Origin: Jiulongibacter sediminis
GTDB taxonomy: Bacteria > Bacteroidota > Bacteroidia > Cytophagales > Spirosomataceae
Assembly: GCF_001306455.1 (NCBI RefSeq)
Contig: NZ_LGTQ01000009.1
Location: 434,001-498,000 of the forward strand
Reading direction: 5' to 3'
DNA: 64,000 nt
Both the position numbers and the translations under genes were made by a program. The notes beneath the pieces were generated by a model. It did not search any database, had not been told where the DNA came from, and worked only from the letters and a program-made list of their open reading frames with translations. Shown here piece after piece: positions 25,326 through 35,900 of this stretch (positions are counted from its first letter, which is position 1; the number at the start of each line of letters is the position of its first letter).

Positions 25326-28091
25326 TTAAATGTTAAAAGCTCTGTCGATGATTGCTTTTTGTTCAGCCTGATGGTATTTGGTGTAACCATTGGCAGGTGA
25401 TGCACTTTTCTTTCTGGCGATCACATCCGAGATTCCGATTTCAGGGAATTCTCTTAAGATAAATGACCAGGCTCCCATGTTTTCAGGTTCTTCCTGTACC
25501 CAGATGGTTTCTGCCTTCTTGTATTTGGCAAGATGAGCTTCCACCTGTGTTTTCGGGAATGGGTGTAATTGCTCTACTCTAACAATGGCGATATCCTTTC
25601 TGCTCTCTTCCTGCTGTCTCTCAAAAAGATCATAATAAACCTTTCCTGAGCAGAGCAAGACTCTTTTCACCTTCTTAGCATCGGCGTAATCATCACCAAT
25701 TGTTTCCTGGAAAGTGGTATTGCTGGTGAAATCACTCATTGGCGATATTGCCAAAGGATGACGAAGCATTGATTTCGGCGACATGTGCACACATGGCTTT
25801 CTGAAAGGCAAGGCCAGCTGTCTTCTGATCATATGGAAGAAGTTAGCCGGAGTAGTACATGCACACACATACATATTATATTCAGCCGAAAGCTGAAGAA
25901 AACGCTCCGGACGGGCATTTGAGTGCTCAGGTCCCTGGCCTTCATAACCATGAGGAAGAAGTAGCACCAGACCATTCATAGTTTTCCATTTTGACTCAGC
26001 AGCTGAAATAAACTGGTCAATCATGATCTGAGCTCCATTGGCAAAGTCACCGAATTGAGCTTCCCAAATAACCAGAGCATTTGGGTTTGCCATAGCATAA
26101 CCATACTCGTAACCCATTACACCATATTCAGAGAGGAGGGAATTGTAAATTTCAAACTTACCCTGGCCTTCGCCGATGTGTTCAAGGTTGTTGTATTTTT
26201 CGTTGGTCTCAATATCATGCAGAACAGCATGACGGTGCGAGAAAGTACCACGCTCCACATCCTGACCAGACATTCTTACCCACTTGCCATCATTCAGAAT
26301 TGAACCATAAGCCATCAGCTCTGCTGCCGCCCAGTTGAATTCTTTCTTACCGGCAAAAATCTCCTGACGCTCTTCAAGCACTTTTGAGATTTGCTTTATT
26401 GGATTGAAGTTCTCAGGGATATTGCTCATAGCATTCCCAATCTTCTCAATATCCTTTTTGCTTATACCAGTCTTTGGAGATGTCTCAAAATCTCCTTTCT
26501 CGGATTTCCTCAGGTTTAACCAGTCCCGCTCCAGTTTTGGCGGCTCGTATGGCAACTGACGTTGCTTCACTTTAGCCAGAAGATCCTGAAGGTTGCTATC
26601 AAAAGCAGATTTCAATTGTTTGGCAAGATCACGGTTATCATCACCCTGTTCCTTCAATTTCTGAAGGTAGAGGTCTCTTGGGTTTTTGTGTTTGCTGATC
26701 AGTTTGTACATGGTCGGCTGAGTAAACCTTGGTTCATCAGCCTCGTTATGACCGTACTTACGGTAACAGATCATGTCCACAAACACGTCACGATTAAACT
26801 CCTGTCTGAATTCAATGGCCAACTGCATGGCGTAAACCACTGCTTCAGGGTCATCACCGTTCACGTGGAAGATCGGTGTATCAAGAATTTTTGCTACGTC
26901 AGAGCAGTAAAGGCTTGACCTGGCGTCATCGTTATCTGTTGTAAAACCAACCTGATTATTGATCACCAAGTGAAGTGTACCACCAACATAATAGCCTGGC
27001 AGGTTTGACATTTGAATGATTTCATACAAAATGCCCTGACCGGCTAACGACGAATCTCCATGAATCAAAATCGGAAGGATTTTATCATAGATATCATCAA
27101 AGTTATTGACTTTTCGTCCACCACTTTCATAGTGAGCATCTGCCCTTGCTCTAGCATAACCCAACACCACAGGGTCTACCGCATCAAGGTGAGAAGGGTT
27201 TGCCATCAGTTTCATACTGACTCTTTTACCAGCGGGAGTAGACACCTGCGAGGTATAACCCATGTGATATTTTACATCACCGTCTCTGTATTCTTCCAGG
27301 TCTACGTTTTCTTCAAATTCATTGAAAACGTGCTCGTAAGGCTTTTGAAGAATGTTGGTCAAAACATTCAAACGACCACGGTGAGCCATACCAATCACTA
27401 CTTCTTCAACTCCCAGCTCAGAACCTTTGTTAATAGCGGCGTCCAAACCCGGAATGGCAGACTCGCCTCCCTCAAGAGAGAAACGTTTTTTTCCTAAGAA
27501 TTTGGTATGCAGGAAGTTCTCAAAGGCAGCTGCCTGATTGAGTTTTTTAAGAATTCTTTTTTTCTCCTCAACGGTCGGTTTGAAATTGAGGTAATCTTTC
27601 TCCAGTTTTCTTCTGAACCAGCCTTTGATTTTACGGTCTCTGATGTATTGATACTCAAAACCGATATTGCCCATGTAAACTTTGCGAAGTGAATTATTAA
27701 TTTCGCGAAGTGTAGCCGGGCGACCTAAAACTTCAATACCTGCTTCGAAAACGGTATCCAGATCAGCCTCACTTAAATTAAAGTCTTTTAATTCAAGATT
27801 AGGATCTTTTTTTCGTCTATCGTATAAAGGATCAATATTGGCAGCCATATGACCACGTGCTCTGATACCCCTAATAAGGTGAACTACTTCAATCTCCTTT
27901 CTGACATGCTCATCTGATGCACTGCCTTCTGAAGAAACTGTGCCGTTAGATTTCCATGTTTCTGAAAACTCAAACCCTTTGAAGAAGTTCCGCCAGCTTT
28001 CATCTACTGACTCCGGGTTTTCTTTGTACTGCTGGTAGAGCGATTCTATTGCTGAAACGTCTGCATTGGCCACGTAAGAATACTGATCCAT
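25326..28091 (-). CDS. sucA: 2-oxoglutarate dehydrogenase E1 component
   Basis: 921 residues, the usual length. It uses thiamine diphosphate to decarboxylate 2-oxoglutarate in the TCA cycle and transfers the succinyl group to the E2 lipoyl arm. The N-terminus (about 10-50: IESLYQQYKENPESVDESW) is the family's E2-binding segment. MAHRGRLNVLTNILQKP, HGDSSLAGQGILYEIIQM with NNQVGFTT (the thiamine-binding region), MICYRKYGHNEADEPRFTQP and LLPHGYEGQGPEHSNARPER are all characteristic. First gene of sucA-sucB-lpd. The 192-base gap downstream of the PorP gene presumably holds the promoter, but no consensus element was found. Confidence 0.98.
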   Translation of the reverse strand: MDQYSYVANADVSAIESLYQQYKENPESVDESWRNFFKGFEFSETWKSNGTVSSEGSASDEHVRKEIEVVHLIRGIRARGHMAANIDPLYDRRKKDPNLELKDFNLSEADLDTVFEAGIEVLGRPATLREINNSLRKVYMGNIGFEYQYIRDRKIKGWFRRKLEKDYLNFKPTVEEKKRILKKLNQAAAFENFLHTKFLGKKRFSLEGGESAIPGLDAAINKGSELGVEEVVIGMAHRGRLNVLTNILQKPYEHVFNEFEENVDLEEYRDGDVKYHMGYTSQVSTPAGKRVSMKLMANPSHLDAVDPVVLGYARARADAHYESGGRKVNNFDDIYDKILPILIHGDSSLAGQGILYEIIQMSNLPGYYVGGTLHLVINNQVGFTTDNDDARSSLYCSDVAKILDTPIFHVNGDDPEAVVYAMQLAIEFRQEFNRDVFVDMICYRKYGHNEADEPRFTQPTMYKLISKHKNPRDLYLQKLKEQGDDNRDLAKQLKSAFDSNLQDLLAKVKQRQLPYEPPKLERDWLNLRKSEKGDFETSPKTGISKKDIEKIGNAMSNIPENFNPIKQISKVLEERQEIFAGKKEFNWAAAELMAYGSILNDGKWVRMSGQDVERGTFSHRHAVLHDIETNEKYNNLEHIGEGQGKFEIYNSLLSEYGVMGYEYGYAMANPNALVIWEAQFGDFANGAQIMIDQFISAAESKWKTMNGLVLLLPHGYEGQGPEHSNARPERFLQLSAEYNMYVCACTTPANFFHMIRRQLALPFRKPCVHMSPKSMLRHPLAISPMSDFTSNTTFQETIGDDYADAKKVKRVLLCSGKVYYDLFERQQEESRKDIAIVRVEQLHPFPKTQVEAHLAKYKKAETIWVQEEPENMGAWSFILREFPEIGISDVIARKKSASPANGYTKYHQAEQKAIIDRAFNI

Positions 28092-28283
28092 TTGTTTTAG
28101 TACCGTTGCTTAAAAGCTTGAATATTTAATTGGACTGGCAAAGTTAGAGGATGAACATTAATTCATGTAACATTCCTCACTTTTAATATGCGAATTATGG
28201 GGATTTCTTTCCAAGGATCAAGGGAAACTATCTTTAATCGTCAAATACCCCTCAATGACTCTATGTATGGATACGTATTGTAG

Positions 28284-29171
28284 TTAAAACTGGTTCAGAA
28301 AAGGGGATTTTTCACCTAAGTTGAAGACGTCATACCGATAGAGTAACTGAAAAACTCCACGAGGAGTAATTGAACCGGTATTTCTGTTGGTAAAAAGCAA
28401 AGGCTGGGCGTCATAGGATAAGCCAATGGTGGAGGTTTCTGAAGCCCTCATTTGGAGGCTCGGTATTACTTTTGAAAATCCGGACTGCATTCGGTATGCC
28501 CCCCCGAGTCCTATTTTATTTCCAAGCCAGATTTTGAGGTTTATATCAAAACCATTGGCATCGCTTGATCTGGTAGCGAGACTCGCCAAGCCACTAAGAT
28601 TGATACCAATATTTTCATAGGTGCCGAAACGGTAGCCTCCCGAGATCTTTACGTTTTTGTTCAACGTGCTGTAAATGTCAGAATTTCCGAAAAGGGTAGG
28701 GGCCGCTATTCCAAGAAAGGCGGTCTCGCTGAATACTGCGGCTCCGGGTCCACCAAAAGGATTAAAACGTTGAAGTATATCGACATTCCCTATAAAATTT
28801 GGTGAAATCATAAAACCCGCGTTTATTCCAAGATTGACTCTTAATTTATCATTCAACGGTAAGAAGTAATTGTATGACAGTGTCATACCATTATTGGTGA
28901 AACCCGTAATATTTGATCTGAAACCTTGAAATCCTAAGGCACTCTTTCCTTCTCCCAATTTACCATCCATGCTTATTAATTGAGAAATCTGGTTTGGAGT
29001 AAACGTGCCATTGAATTGCTGACCAAGTAGACCTGAGACACCGAAATTTCCCCGTTCTCCGGTGAAGGCCGGGTTTAGCGAAAGCATATTGAACTGATAT
29101 TGATCTTCAAGACCGATCTGTGCAAAGGCTGTGGTGAAACCGAGAAAGTAGAGCAGAATTATATTCTTCAT
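28284..29171 (-). CDS. PorP/SprF-family T9SS-associated outer membrane protein
   Basis: 295 residues with a signal peptide (MKNIILLYFLGFTTAFAQ) and the hallmark early motif Q-Y-Q-F-N-M-L-S-L-N-P-A-F-T-G (PorP/SprF proteins have N-x-L-x-x-N-P-A-x-A/T-G). The remainder is beta-barrel-like, ending in an aromatic and basic strand. In Flavobacterium SprF is needed for secretion of the SprB adhesin, and PorP of Porphyromonas binds PorE beneath the outer membrane. This is the last gene of the locus that starts with the giant T9SS type B protein; a terminator-like hairpin separates it from the OmpA-family gene. It is a divergent paralogue of the longer copy upstream. Confidence 0.85.
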   Translation of the reverse strand: MKNIILLYFLGFTTAFAQIGLEDQYQFNMLSLNPAFTGERGNFGVSGLLGQQFNGTFTPNQISQLISMDGKLGEGKSALGFQGFRSNITGFTNNGMTLSYNYFLPLNDKLRVNLGINAGFMISPNFIGNVDILQRFNPFGGPGAAVFSETAFLGIAAPTLFGNSDIYSTLNKNVKISGGYRFGTYENIGINLSGLASLATRSSDANGFDINLKIWLGNKIGLGGAYRMQSGFSKVIPSLQMRASETSTIGLSYDAQPLLFTNRNTGSITPRGVFQLLYRYDVFNLGEKSPFLNQF

Positions 29172-29184
29172 AAGTTTTTAAACG

Positions 29185-29211
29185 AAAAAGCCGCTTACAA
29201 ATGTAAGCGGC
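29185..29211 (-). terminator. Terminator after the OmpA-family gene
   Basis: GCCGCTTAC pairs perfectly with GTAAGCGGC around a 4-base loop; read on the minus strand it is followed by a T run (CTTTTTCGTTT). It sits between the OmpA-family stop and the start of the last PorP gene, so it may reduce expression of the latter. Confidence 0.8.
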
Positions 29212-29230
29212 CCATTTAAAAGTTAAAGTT

Positions 29231-31738
29231 TCAATTCATCTGAAGGATTTTAAATTCTGTTCTTCTGTTAGCCTGGTGCTGTTTTTCAGAACACGGTACA
29301 CCGTCTACACAGCCGTTGGTGATTTGTGATTCACCGTAACCTCTGTATTCAACACGATTTCTGCTAATGCCTCTTTTGAAAAGGTACTCGGCAGACTCTT
29401 TGGCTCTGCCATCAGAAAGACGTTGGTTAAAGTCGGCAGGGCTACGGCTGTCGGTATGAGACGATAGCTCAATCTTCATACCTGGATACTCACGTAATAC
29501 CTGAACAAGTTTATCAAGTCCAACCTGTGCGTCAGGTCGAATATTGCATTTGCCATAGTCAAAGTAAATGTTCTCAATCCTTACCACATCACCGGTACCG
29601 AACATGTAGAGGTCTCTACGCTCTCCTCCGTTATCGCAGTTCAGTTTCGTAATTGTTACATTATCTGAAGCCAGATTAGCTTTGGTGCCTGAAATGGTAT
29701 AGTCACAGTCTTCAACTGCAATAAATTCAAAGTAGCCGGAAACATCTGTGTAGGCAGTTTGAGTTGTTCCATCACAAGCGTTGAGCAAAGAAACCAACAC
29801 GCCGTCTATTGGGTTGGTTGTACCCTGAGCTAACACACGGCCAGAAATAGTACATGTGCCATTATTGGAGAAACCACTTTCAGAAAGTCCATCTTCTGGT
29901 CTTTCCAGTCCAATGCCGCTTGTACCTGTATCTCCGTTATCAGGCAATGTGGCATCGAGGTCATTTCCCTGAACCACTTCAACAGGAGCACTCAAAGGAA
30001 TTTCAATTCTCGTGGCTTCATTCCCACAATTCTCTGTAATAAAGCTTACCGTGTTTGCCGTGTATCCGTCACGGGTAGCTCTGAAAGTATACTCGTTATT
30101 TTCAGCAAGGTTTTTCAAAATCAGGCTTCCATCACTGTTGGTCGTAGCCTCATTCAACTCTCCGCTGGCATCACCATAAGTGATGGTTACGTTATCTAAA
30201 GGCATTTTTGTTTCAGCATCATATACAGCGAGAATCAGATCACAGCCTTCCTGTAGTTCACATTGTCTTTCAAAACTGTAGATATCATCATCGTCTCCAC
30301 CTCTTTTTCTGTTTGAGCTGAAATATCCTTTTTGTCTCAAACCATTGGTAACCATTCCAAAATCATCTTTGCTTGAGTTGATCGGCATTCCAAGATTTAT
30401 TGGGGTTCCATGAACTTCAGTGCCTGAAAGCTGTGCAAAGAAGATGTCAAGACCTCCGGCTCCCGGAAGGCCTTCAGAAGAAAAGTAAAGGTTTCCGTTC
30501 TCGTCAACAAATGGGAACATTTCATTCCCCTTGGTGTTAATGGCAGGCCCAAGATTGATAGGCTGAGACCAGTTACCATTTTCAAGTCTCGAGGCATAAA
30601 TATCGGTGCCCCCAAAACCTCCCGGCATGTCTGAAGCGAAAAAGAGCAGTGATTCGTCATCATTGAGAGCAGGATGCCCCGTTGAGTACTCATCACTGTT
30701 AAATGGAAGCTCGGAGATATTCCCCCATCCGTCTTTTTCTGCAGTGGCTAAGTAAAGTTTCAATTTGTTTATACCGTCAGAGCTTTCGCCGCTTTTGCCT
30801 TTAACGAAGTTATTTCTCGTAAAAATGACTCTTTGACCATCTTTGAAAAATGCTGTAGGGCCTTCATGATATTTTGAATTAATAGAACCACTGAATTTCT
30901 CTGATTCAGTAACCGGCGTATCTCCATAGCCGTAACCCAGATTAATATTGGCTCCACCGTAAGAGCCAATGGTTTTGGAGTCATTGGCAGTAGGAGCAGT
31001 GTATTCGTCAGAACCTACAAAACCGATTTTCTTTTTGCGACCTTTTCCTGAATTATCGGCCGGAGTACTGCCACCTAAACCTGCTGATGAGCTTCCTAAT
31101 TCTCCGATATCTTCAAGGAAGAAAAGGTCAAGAAATGGTGTTTCGCTCCATCTGAAAACTCTTTTAACACCAGCCATGTTGCTTCGGTTTGAAACGAACA
31201 CCAGACCGTTCTGATAGTAAGACGGGCTGAAGTCAGCAGCCGTTGTATTAATTGAAAGGTAATCTATTGTATAACAGTTGGCATTTCTGGAAAGTACCGA
31301 GATGTCTTCATACAGCTGAGAAAAGGCTGAACCTCTGGGATCATTTTTTACCTTTTCGTTGTATTGCTCATACATGCTTTGTGATTCGCTGTATTTACCA
31401 TTACTGGCCAGGACCTGGGCATATTTGAGGTAAACATTATTATTCTCACCTGAAAGCTCTGTACCGGCACCCAGCAAGTCCCTAAAAACGCGTTCAGCAT
31501 TCTGAGTGTCTTTGACTTTACAATAGCTGTCTGCAAGTTGAATACGGGCCATAGTGGCCTCATCTCCTGAAAGATCTTTTTCAAGAGCCCTTTCATAAGC
31601 TTCAATTGCTTTAATAAAAGATAGGTTATCGTAATGGTGCTCTGCCATTTTTAGCAGCGATTGCTGAGCTATGGAGCTGAAGGAAATCAACATTCCAAAG
31701 AAAATGGCAAGCGTTATTTTTTGAGTCCTGACAAACAT
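29231..31738 (-). CDS. PorE-like OmpA-family protein (TPR, WD40-like PD40 repeats, Cna/carboxypeptidase-like domain, OmpA domain)
   Basis: 835 residues. After the signal peptide (about 1-24) come TPR-like helices (about 30-160: AEHHYDNLSFIKAIEAYERA), PD40/WD40-like propeller blades with GHPALNDDESLLFFASDMPG and FPFVDENGNLYFSSEG (about 170-500), two carboxypeptidase-regulatory-like folds, and an OmpA peptidoglycan-binding domain at about 720-833 (IYFDYGKCNIRPDA, then LSSHTDSRSPADFNQRLSDG). This is the architecture known for Porphyromonas PorE, which links the type 9 secretion machinery, through PorP, to peptidoglycan. Its position between two PorP/SprF genes fits. It is most likely an accessory, substrate-specific copy, since other core T9SS genes are not in the window. 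Confidence 0.88.
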   Translation of the reverse strand: MFVRTQKITLAIFFGMLISFSSIAQQSLLKMAEHHYDNLSFIKAIEAYERALEKDLSGDEATMARIQLADSYCKVKDTQNAERVFRDLLGAGTELSGENNNVYLKYAQVLASNGKYSESQSMYEQYNEKVKNDPRGSAFSQLYEDISVLSRNANCYTIDYLSINTTAADFSPSYYQNGLVFVSNRSNMAGVKRVFRWSETPFLDLFFLEDIGELGSSSAGLGGSTPADNSGKGRKKKIGFVGSDEYTAPTANDSKTIGSYGGANINLGYGYGDTPVTESEKFSGSINSKYHEGPTAFFKDGQRVIFTRNNFVKGKSGESSDGINKLKLYLATAEKDGWGNISELPFNSDEYSTGHPALNDDESLLFFASDMPGGFGGTDIYASRLENGNWSQPINLGPAINTKGNEMFPFVDENGNLYFSSEGLPGAGGLDIFFAQLSGTEVHGTPINLGMPINSSKDDFGMVTNGLRQKGYFSSNRKRGGDDDDIYSFERQCELQEGCDLILAVYDAETKMPLDNVTITYGDASGELNEATTNSDGSLILKNLAENNEYTFRATRDGYTANTVSFITENCGNEATRIEIPLSAPVEVVQGNDLDATLPDNGDTGTSGIGLERPEDGLSESGFSNNGTCTISGRVLAQGTTNPIDGVLVSLLNACDGTTQTAYTDVSGYFEFIAVEDCDYTISGTKANLASDNVTITKLNCDNGGERRDLYMFGTGDVVRIENIYFDYGKCNIRPDAQVGLDKLVQVLREYPGMKIELSSHTDSRSPADFNQRLSDGRAKESAEYLFKRGISRNRVEYRGYGESQITNGCVDGVPCSEKQHQANRRTEFKILQMN

Positions 31739-31789
31739 GATATACTATTTTTTTGACCTATTGTAAAGGTTGATTGTATGGTTGAGTCC

Positions 31790-32803
31790 TTAGAAGTAAC
31801 GCGGAGTAAGTATTTTATCCTTACCATACCCAAACTCATATCTGAGCAGTCCTTCGTGTGTCGGTGTGCCCGTTAGTCTGTTTGAGAATTTCTCAGTATT
31901 TCTATTGTTCAATGTAGTGGTATTATAATCGTAAGAATACCCTACTCTTAATTGCGGCGTGAGCTGAAGCTCAAAAATACCCACAATAGCATCCATTACT
32001 TCCTGTCCGCTCAAAGTAGCCTGAGATTTTCTGGCCGAAACACCAAAGGCAATTTTATCCCGTAACCAAATGTTGATGTTACCGTCAATTCCTAAAGGAG
32101 CACCTTTGGTGTACCTGAACATCATGGATGGTTTGACCTTTACATTGCCTTTACCCATCACAAAACCCATCATCGCAAAGTAGTGTCTTTTTTGTTTTGT
32201 GATAAACTGCTCGCCACCAATCTCATATTGAGAAAGATTATTCTCTATGATTTTTGGAACAGAGAATCCAAAGTAGCTTCTGTCATTGCTGATGAAGATA
32301 CCGAGACCGGCATTAGGGAAAAGCTTATTCACATCACTTGTACCATCAAACACCTCATCACCTGAGGCCACATTCGCCACATTTGAAAGATTATTACTGA
32401 TATGGTCTAAGCCTAACTGTGCTCCCAAAGCCAATGTAGTTTTGGAACCGAGCTTTACCCTGTACGCGTACGGGATATTAATACCGGTAGTACGGCTAAC
32501 ACCAATGGCATCTGAGTACGCCATCAGGCCAATCCCCATTTTCTCATTCTTTACCGGCATATCCAGAGTAAAGGAGTAAGTAGTGGGAGAGCCTGGTACG
32601 CCAATCCACTGGTAACGGCCAAGGGCGGTAAGGCTGAGTACATCCCGGCTGCCGGCGTAAGACGGATTAATGGCCAGCGTGTTAAACATGTACTGAGAAT
32701 ACATTACTTCCTGCTGAGCCATAGATTGTAGTGATACAACTAAACCAACAAGAAGTAAGGCTATTTTTCCTGATAATAGTTTTAGACCTCTCATGTTATT
32801 CAT
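31790..32803 (-). CDS. PorP/SprF-family T9SS-associated outer membrane protein
   Basis: With the ATG chosen, 337 residues, beginning with a signal peptide that ends in SLQSMAQ. Right after it comes Q-E-V-M-Y-S-Q-Y-M-F-N-T-L-A-I-N-P-S-Y-A-G, a textbook PorP/SprF start. The rest is a predicted beta-barrel with alternating G/Y/F strands. A frame extension up to 32881 would add 26 polar residues before the signal and is unlikely; ATG 32794 is another option. The gene follows the giant adhesin on the same strand, separated by a terminator-like hairpin, and lies 51 bases before the OmpA-family gene. By analogy with SprF and SprB it probably helps export or anchor the giant protein. Confidence 0.88.
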   Translation of the reverse strand: MNNMRGLKLLSGKIALLLVGLVVSLQSMAQQEVMYSQYMFNTLAINPSYAGSRDVLSLTALGRYQWIGVPGSPTTYSFTLDMPVKNEKMGIGLMAYSDAIGVSRTTGINIPYAYRVKLGSKTTLALGAQLGLDHISNNLSNVANVASGDEVFDGTSDVNKLFPNAGLGIFISNDRSYFGFSVPKIIENNLSQYEIGGEQFITKQKRHYFAMMGFVMGKGNVKVKPSMMFRYTKGAPLGIDGNINIWLRDKIAFGVSARKSQATLSGQEVMDAIVGIFELQLTPQLRVGYSYDYNTTTLNNRNTEKFSNRLTGTPTHEGLLRYEFGYGKDKILTPRYF

Positions 32804-32881
32804 TTTCGTATACGATTCAAATTCAGTGTCAGACTGCTTATAAGTAGTAATCAGACTTACAAGTTGCTTATTTTTATTCAT

Positions 32882-32921
32882 TTTTAAAAGCCGGATGATC
32901 TGATAGTCAGAGCCATCCGGC
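32882..32921 (-). terminator. Terminator after the giant adhesin gene
   Basis: On the minus strand GCCGGAT pairs with ATCCGGC around an 18-base loop, followed by TTTTAAAAA. It lies 12 bases after the stop of the giant gene and upstream of the PorP gene. Confidence 0.7.
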
Positions 32922-32932
32922 CATTTTCTTTC

Positions 32933-35900
32933 CTATTTTCTTGTACCACCAGATATGGTGATGAAATTGTAATATGGCTTACCATCAAACAATTCAACAT
33001 TTGTACTTTCCGCAGTGTAGAAGTAAGTTCCATCAGGAAGCTTAGAATCTTCTTTTTCTACTCTTATACCGGTGTTTGCCGTACCGTTCCAACCATCATT
33101 GGCACCAGGGTAGAGGAGCTTATAGTTTTCAGTTATGAAGACCAGCTCACCCCATCTGTTGAAGATTTTAAATCTCACATCATCATCAGCTGTGATACCT
33201 TCAATCACCAGGTTATCATTGAGACCATCACCGTTTGGTGAAATACCACCCGGAATAAGCACTGCTACATTCGGGTTAGATGTGTTCTCACCAGTTTTTA
33301 GTGTTAGTGGCGTAGGCACGTTATTGTTGCCTGGATTATTGTCTGCATCAGAGTCAGGATTTAGACCTGCATTAGATTTATCCGTCACAATTTCAGAACC
33401 GTCGCTGGCTGAGCCATACACTGTGTTGTTATACGTAATGGCCTGAGAGCTGTTGTTTCTTACTTTCACCTTGAATGTAAGTGTATCACTTTCTCCTGCC
33501 GCCAAACTACTACTGTCGGCAACCAGCATATTCAAGTCGGTGATTCCGTCAAAGGCTGCATTCACTTTTAGTGAGGCATTCGCATCGACAACGGTCGGAG
33601 GAACGATCAGTACGAAGTCTGTGCTATCATCAAATACATGTGACAATGAATCTGTCAACTGAATATTTGTTAGGGCATTACTACCATAGTTTTTCACAAT
33701 AACAGTGTATGTAACCTGATAGCTTCCATCAACTATTGATACCGTATCAGTAACAGCCTTGGCAATACCCAAAGGTGTCGTATTCTCCGGCTCAACAACA
33801 GTACCGAAATCAATCAGAGTCGGTATTGTGTTGTTAAATGGTGTACCATCAGAGTCAGGATCAGGGTTAGTGCCTGTTGTAGACTGATCATCGGTTGAAG
33901 TACCGTTATGATAGCCTATGGCCAGTGCCATATTCTCATATTTACTGGTATCTGCCTCTGTGAGATCTACTCGGGTAAACAATGAAACCATTTTGGTCGT
34001 GTTCACTGCCAAAGTACTGGTGCTGTCAACCAAAAGATCAATCAATAGTCCTTTTCCGGTGAAGTTTTCGTTGACGGTCAATCCTTCTGACGCATCAAAG
34101 ACTCTTACACTGTCAATGGCAACCTTATCTCCGAAAGTAAGAGCCAGGTTATCCTGAATCTGCACTCCTGTGAAGTCAATTTTACCATAGTTTTTCAATG
34201 TGAAGTTGAACACGACGTCAAACTTATTTCCTTCTACATTCTCAATGCTCACCAACTCTTTAGCGATACCGATAATGTCATCAGGTAGGTTATTGAAGTT
34301 CAGGACAGTCGGAGCTTCGCCCACCGGATCAGGATTTACACCGTCATTGGAGATGTCAGAAACTTCTGAACCACCTGCTGACGTAGCCATCACAGTCACA
34401 TTTTTCCTGAACGGACCGTTATTACTATTCAGTGTCAGGTTGATTGTCCAGCTAATTGTATCTGTTTTACCAGGTGCAAGAGTACTGTTAGTGCTATCAA
34501 GGATGCAAACGTTATTGATTCCGTCGTAGTTGCTATCAATGGTAAGCGTACTTCCTGAATTCACGGAAGGAGCACTTTTTAATAACACTGCCACCGGTGC
34601 ACCGAAGTCTGCTGTAAGCGAATCACACAATCTCACATTGCTCAGGTTAACATTACCACAGTTTCTGATGATTGCTTTATAGGTAACATCAACAGACCCA
34701 TTCTCTTGAGTTGTAACTTCTGCTGCATACAATGCAGAGCCTATACAAGGCGTCTGAACAGACTGCGTATTTTCAATATTGATCTCCAGAATTGTCGGCT
34801 GACTACCCGGAGTATCAGGGTTGTAACCTGTGTTGGAAACATCAACTACAGATTCCGTGCTGCTATCTTCCAGAGCTCCGGTTCCCTGTGCAGTTGCCTG
34901 ATTAGAGAACTCTGTTTTATCATTAGGCTGCACATTAACCGTGAACCAGATAGTATCAGCAACCCCAATGGCAAGTGTACTTCCTGTAAGAGTTAATGCG
35001 TCATCTGTGTCGCCATCATAATTAGTATTGATTTGCAATGTACTTCCGGCATTGGCTGTTGGTACACCTACCATTGAATAAGTGATAGGAGATACATAAG
35101 TTTCAGACAATGCATCTTTTACAATTACATCATACAGGTCAAGAGCACCGTTGTTTTTCACAATAGCCTGATAAGTAACATTGAGAGACTCATCAGCTTG
35201 CCTTACGGTATCAATGATCGCCAGAGCAATTCCAATACTAGGTGTTTTGAATAATCTTACAGAGGTTGGTGTGGCATCAGTCCGGTCAACAATCAGACCG
35301 TCGTTAGAAACATCAGAAACCTCAGATGTAGTACCGAAAATGGTCTCAGCTACGCCTGTCACGTAAGAATTACCATCAAACGGACCTTTATCTCCGTTAG
35401 GAACCACATTAATCACCCATGTCACTGTATCAATATCAGAAGGCTGTAGAGAACTACCCGTATTGATCAGAATGTTCTGATCAGAATTACCATTGAACGA
35501 GGAATTCGCTACCAGAGCAGAACCACTGTTTACGGTAGGCTGCTGAATCATAGTGTACGTAGCGGTGGTGCCAAACATGGTTAGCATGTCAAGCGTAAGG
35601 CTTACACCACTTAACTCGGCGTTACCACAATTTTCAACCAGTGAGGTGAAGGTAACGTTATAACTTCCGTTCTCCTGTTGTTCTTCCACAGCATCCAGAG
35701 CTGTAGCAATGCAGATTTCAAGACATGTAGAACATTCTACATCAAATCTGCTGATGTTGTTGATCTTAATCGGATCAGTCTGATCTACAGCAATGATTTT
35801 AGCAATATTACTGATAACCCCGGATTTGGTGATTTTACCTGTGTAAACGAAGGTTTCCGTGGCATTTACAGCCATTGATGGAATGGTCGCAATCAAATAA

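Noticed and set aside
27060-27497. 145-codon frame antisense to sucA
   Set aside because: Overlaps a fully conserved sucA region; no recognisable features.
32804-32881. N-terminal extension of the longer PorP/SprF protein
   Set aside because: Adds 26 polar residues before the signal peptide and begins right at the terminator of the preceding gene.
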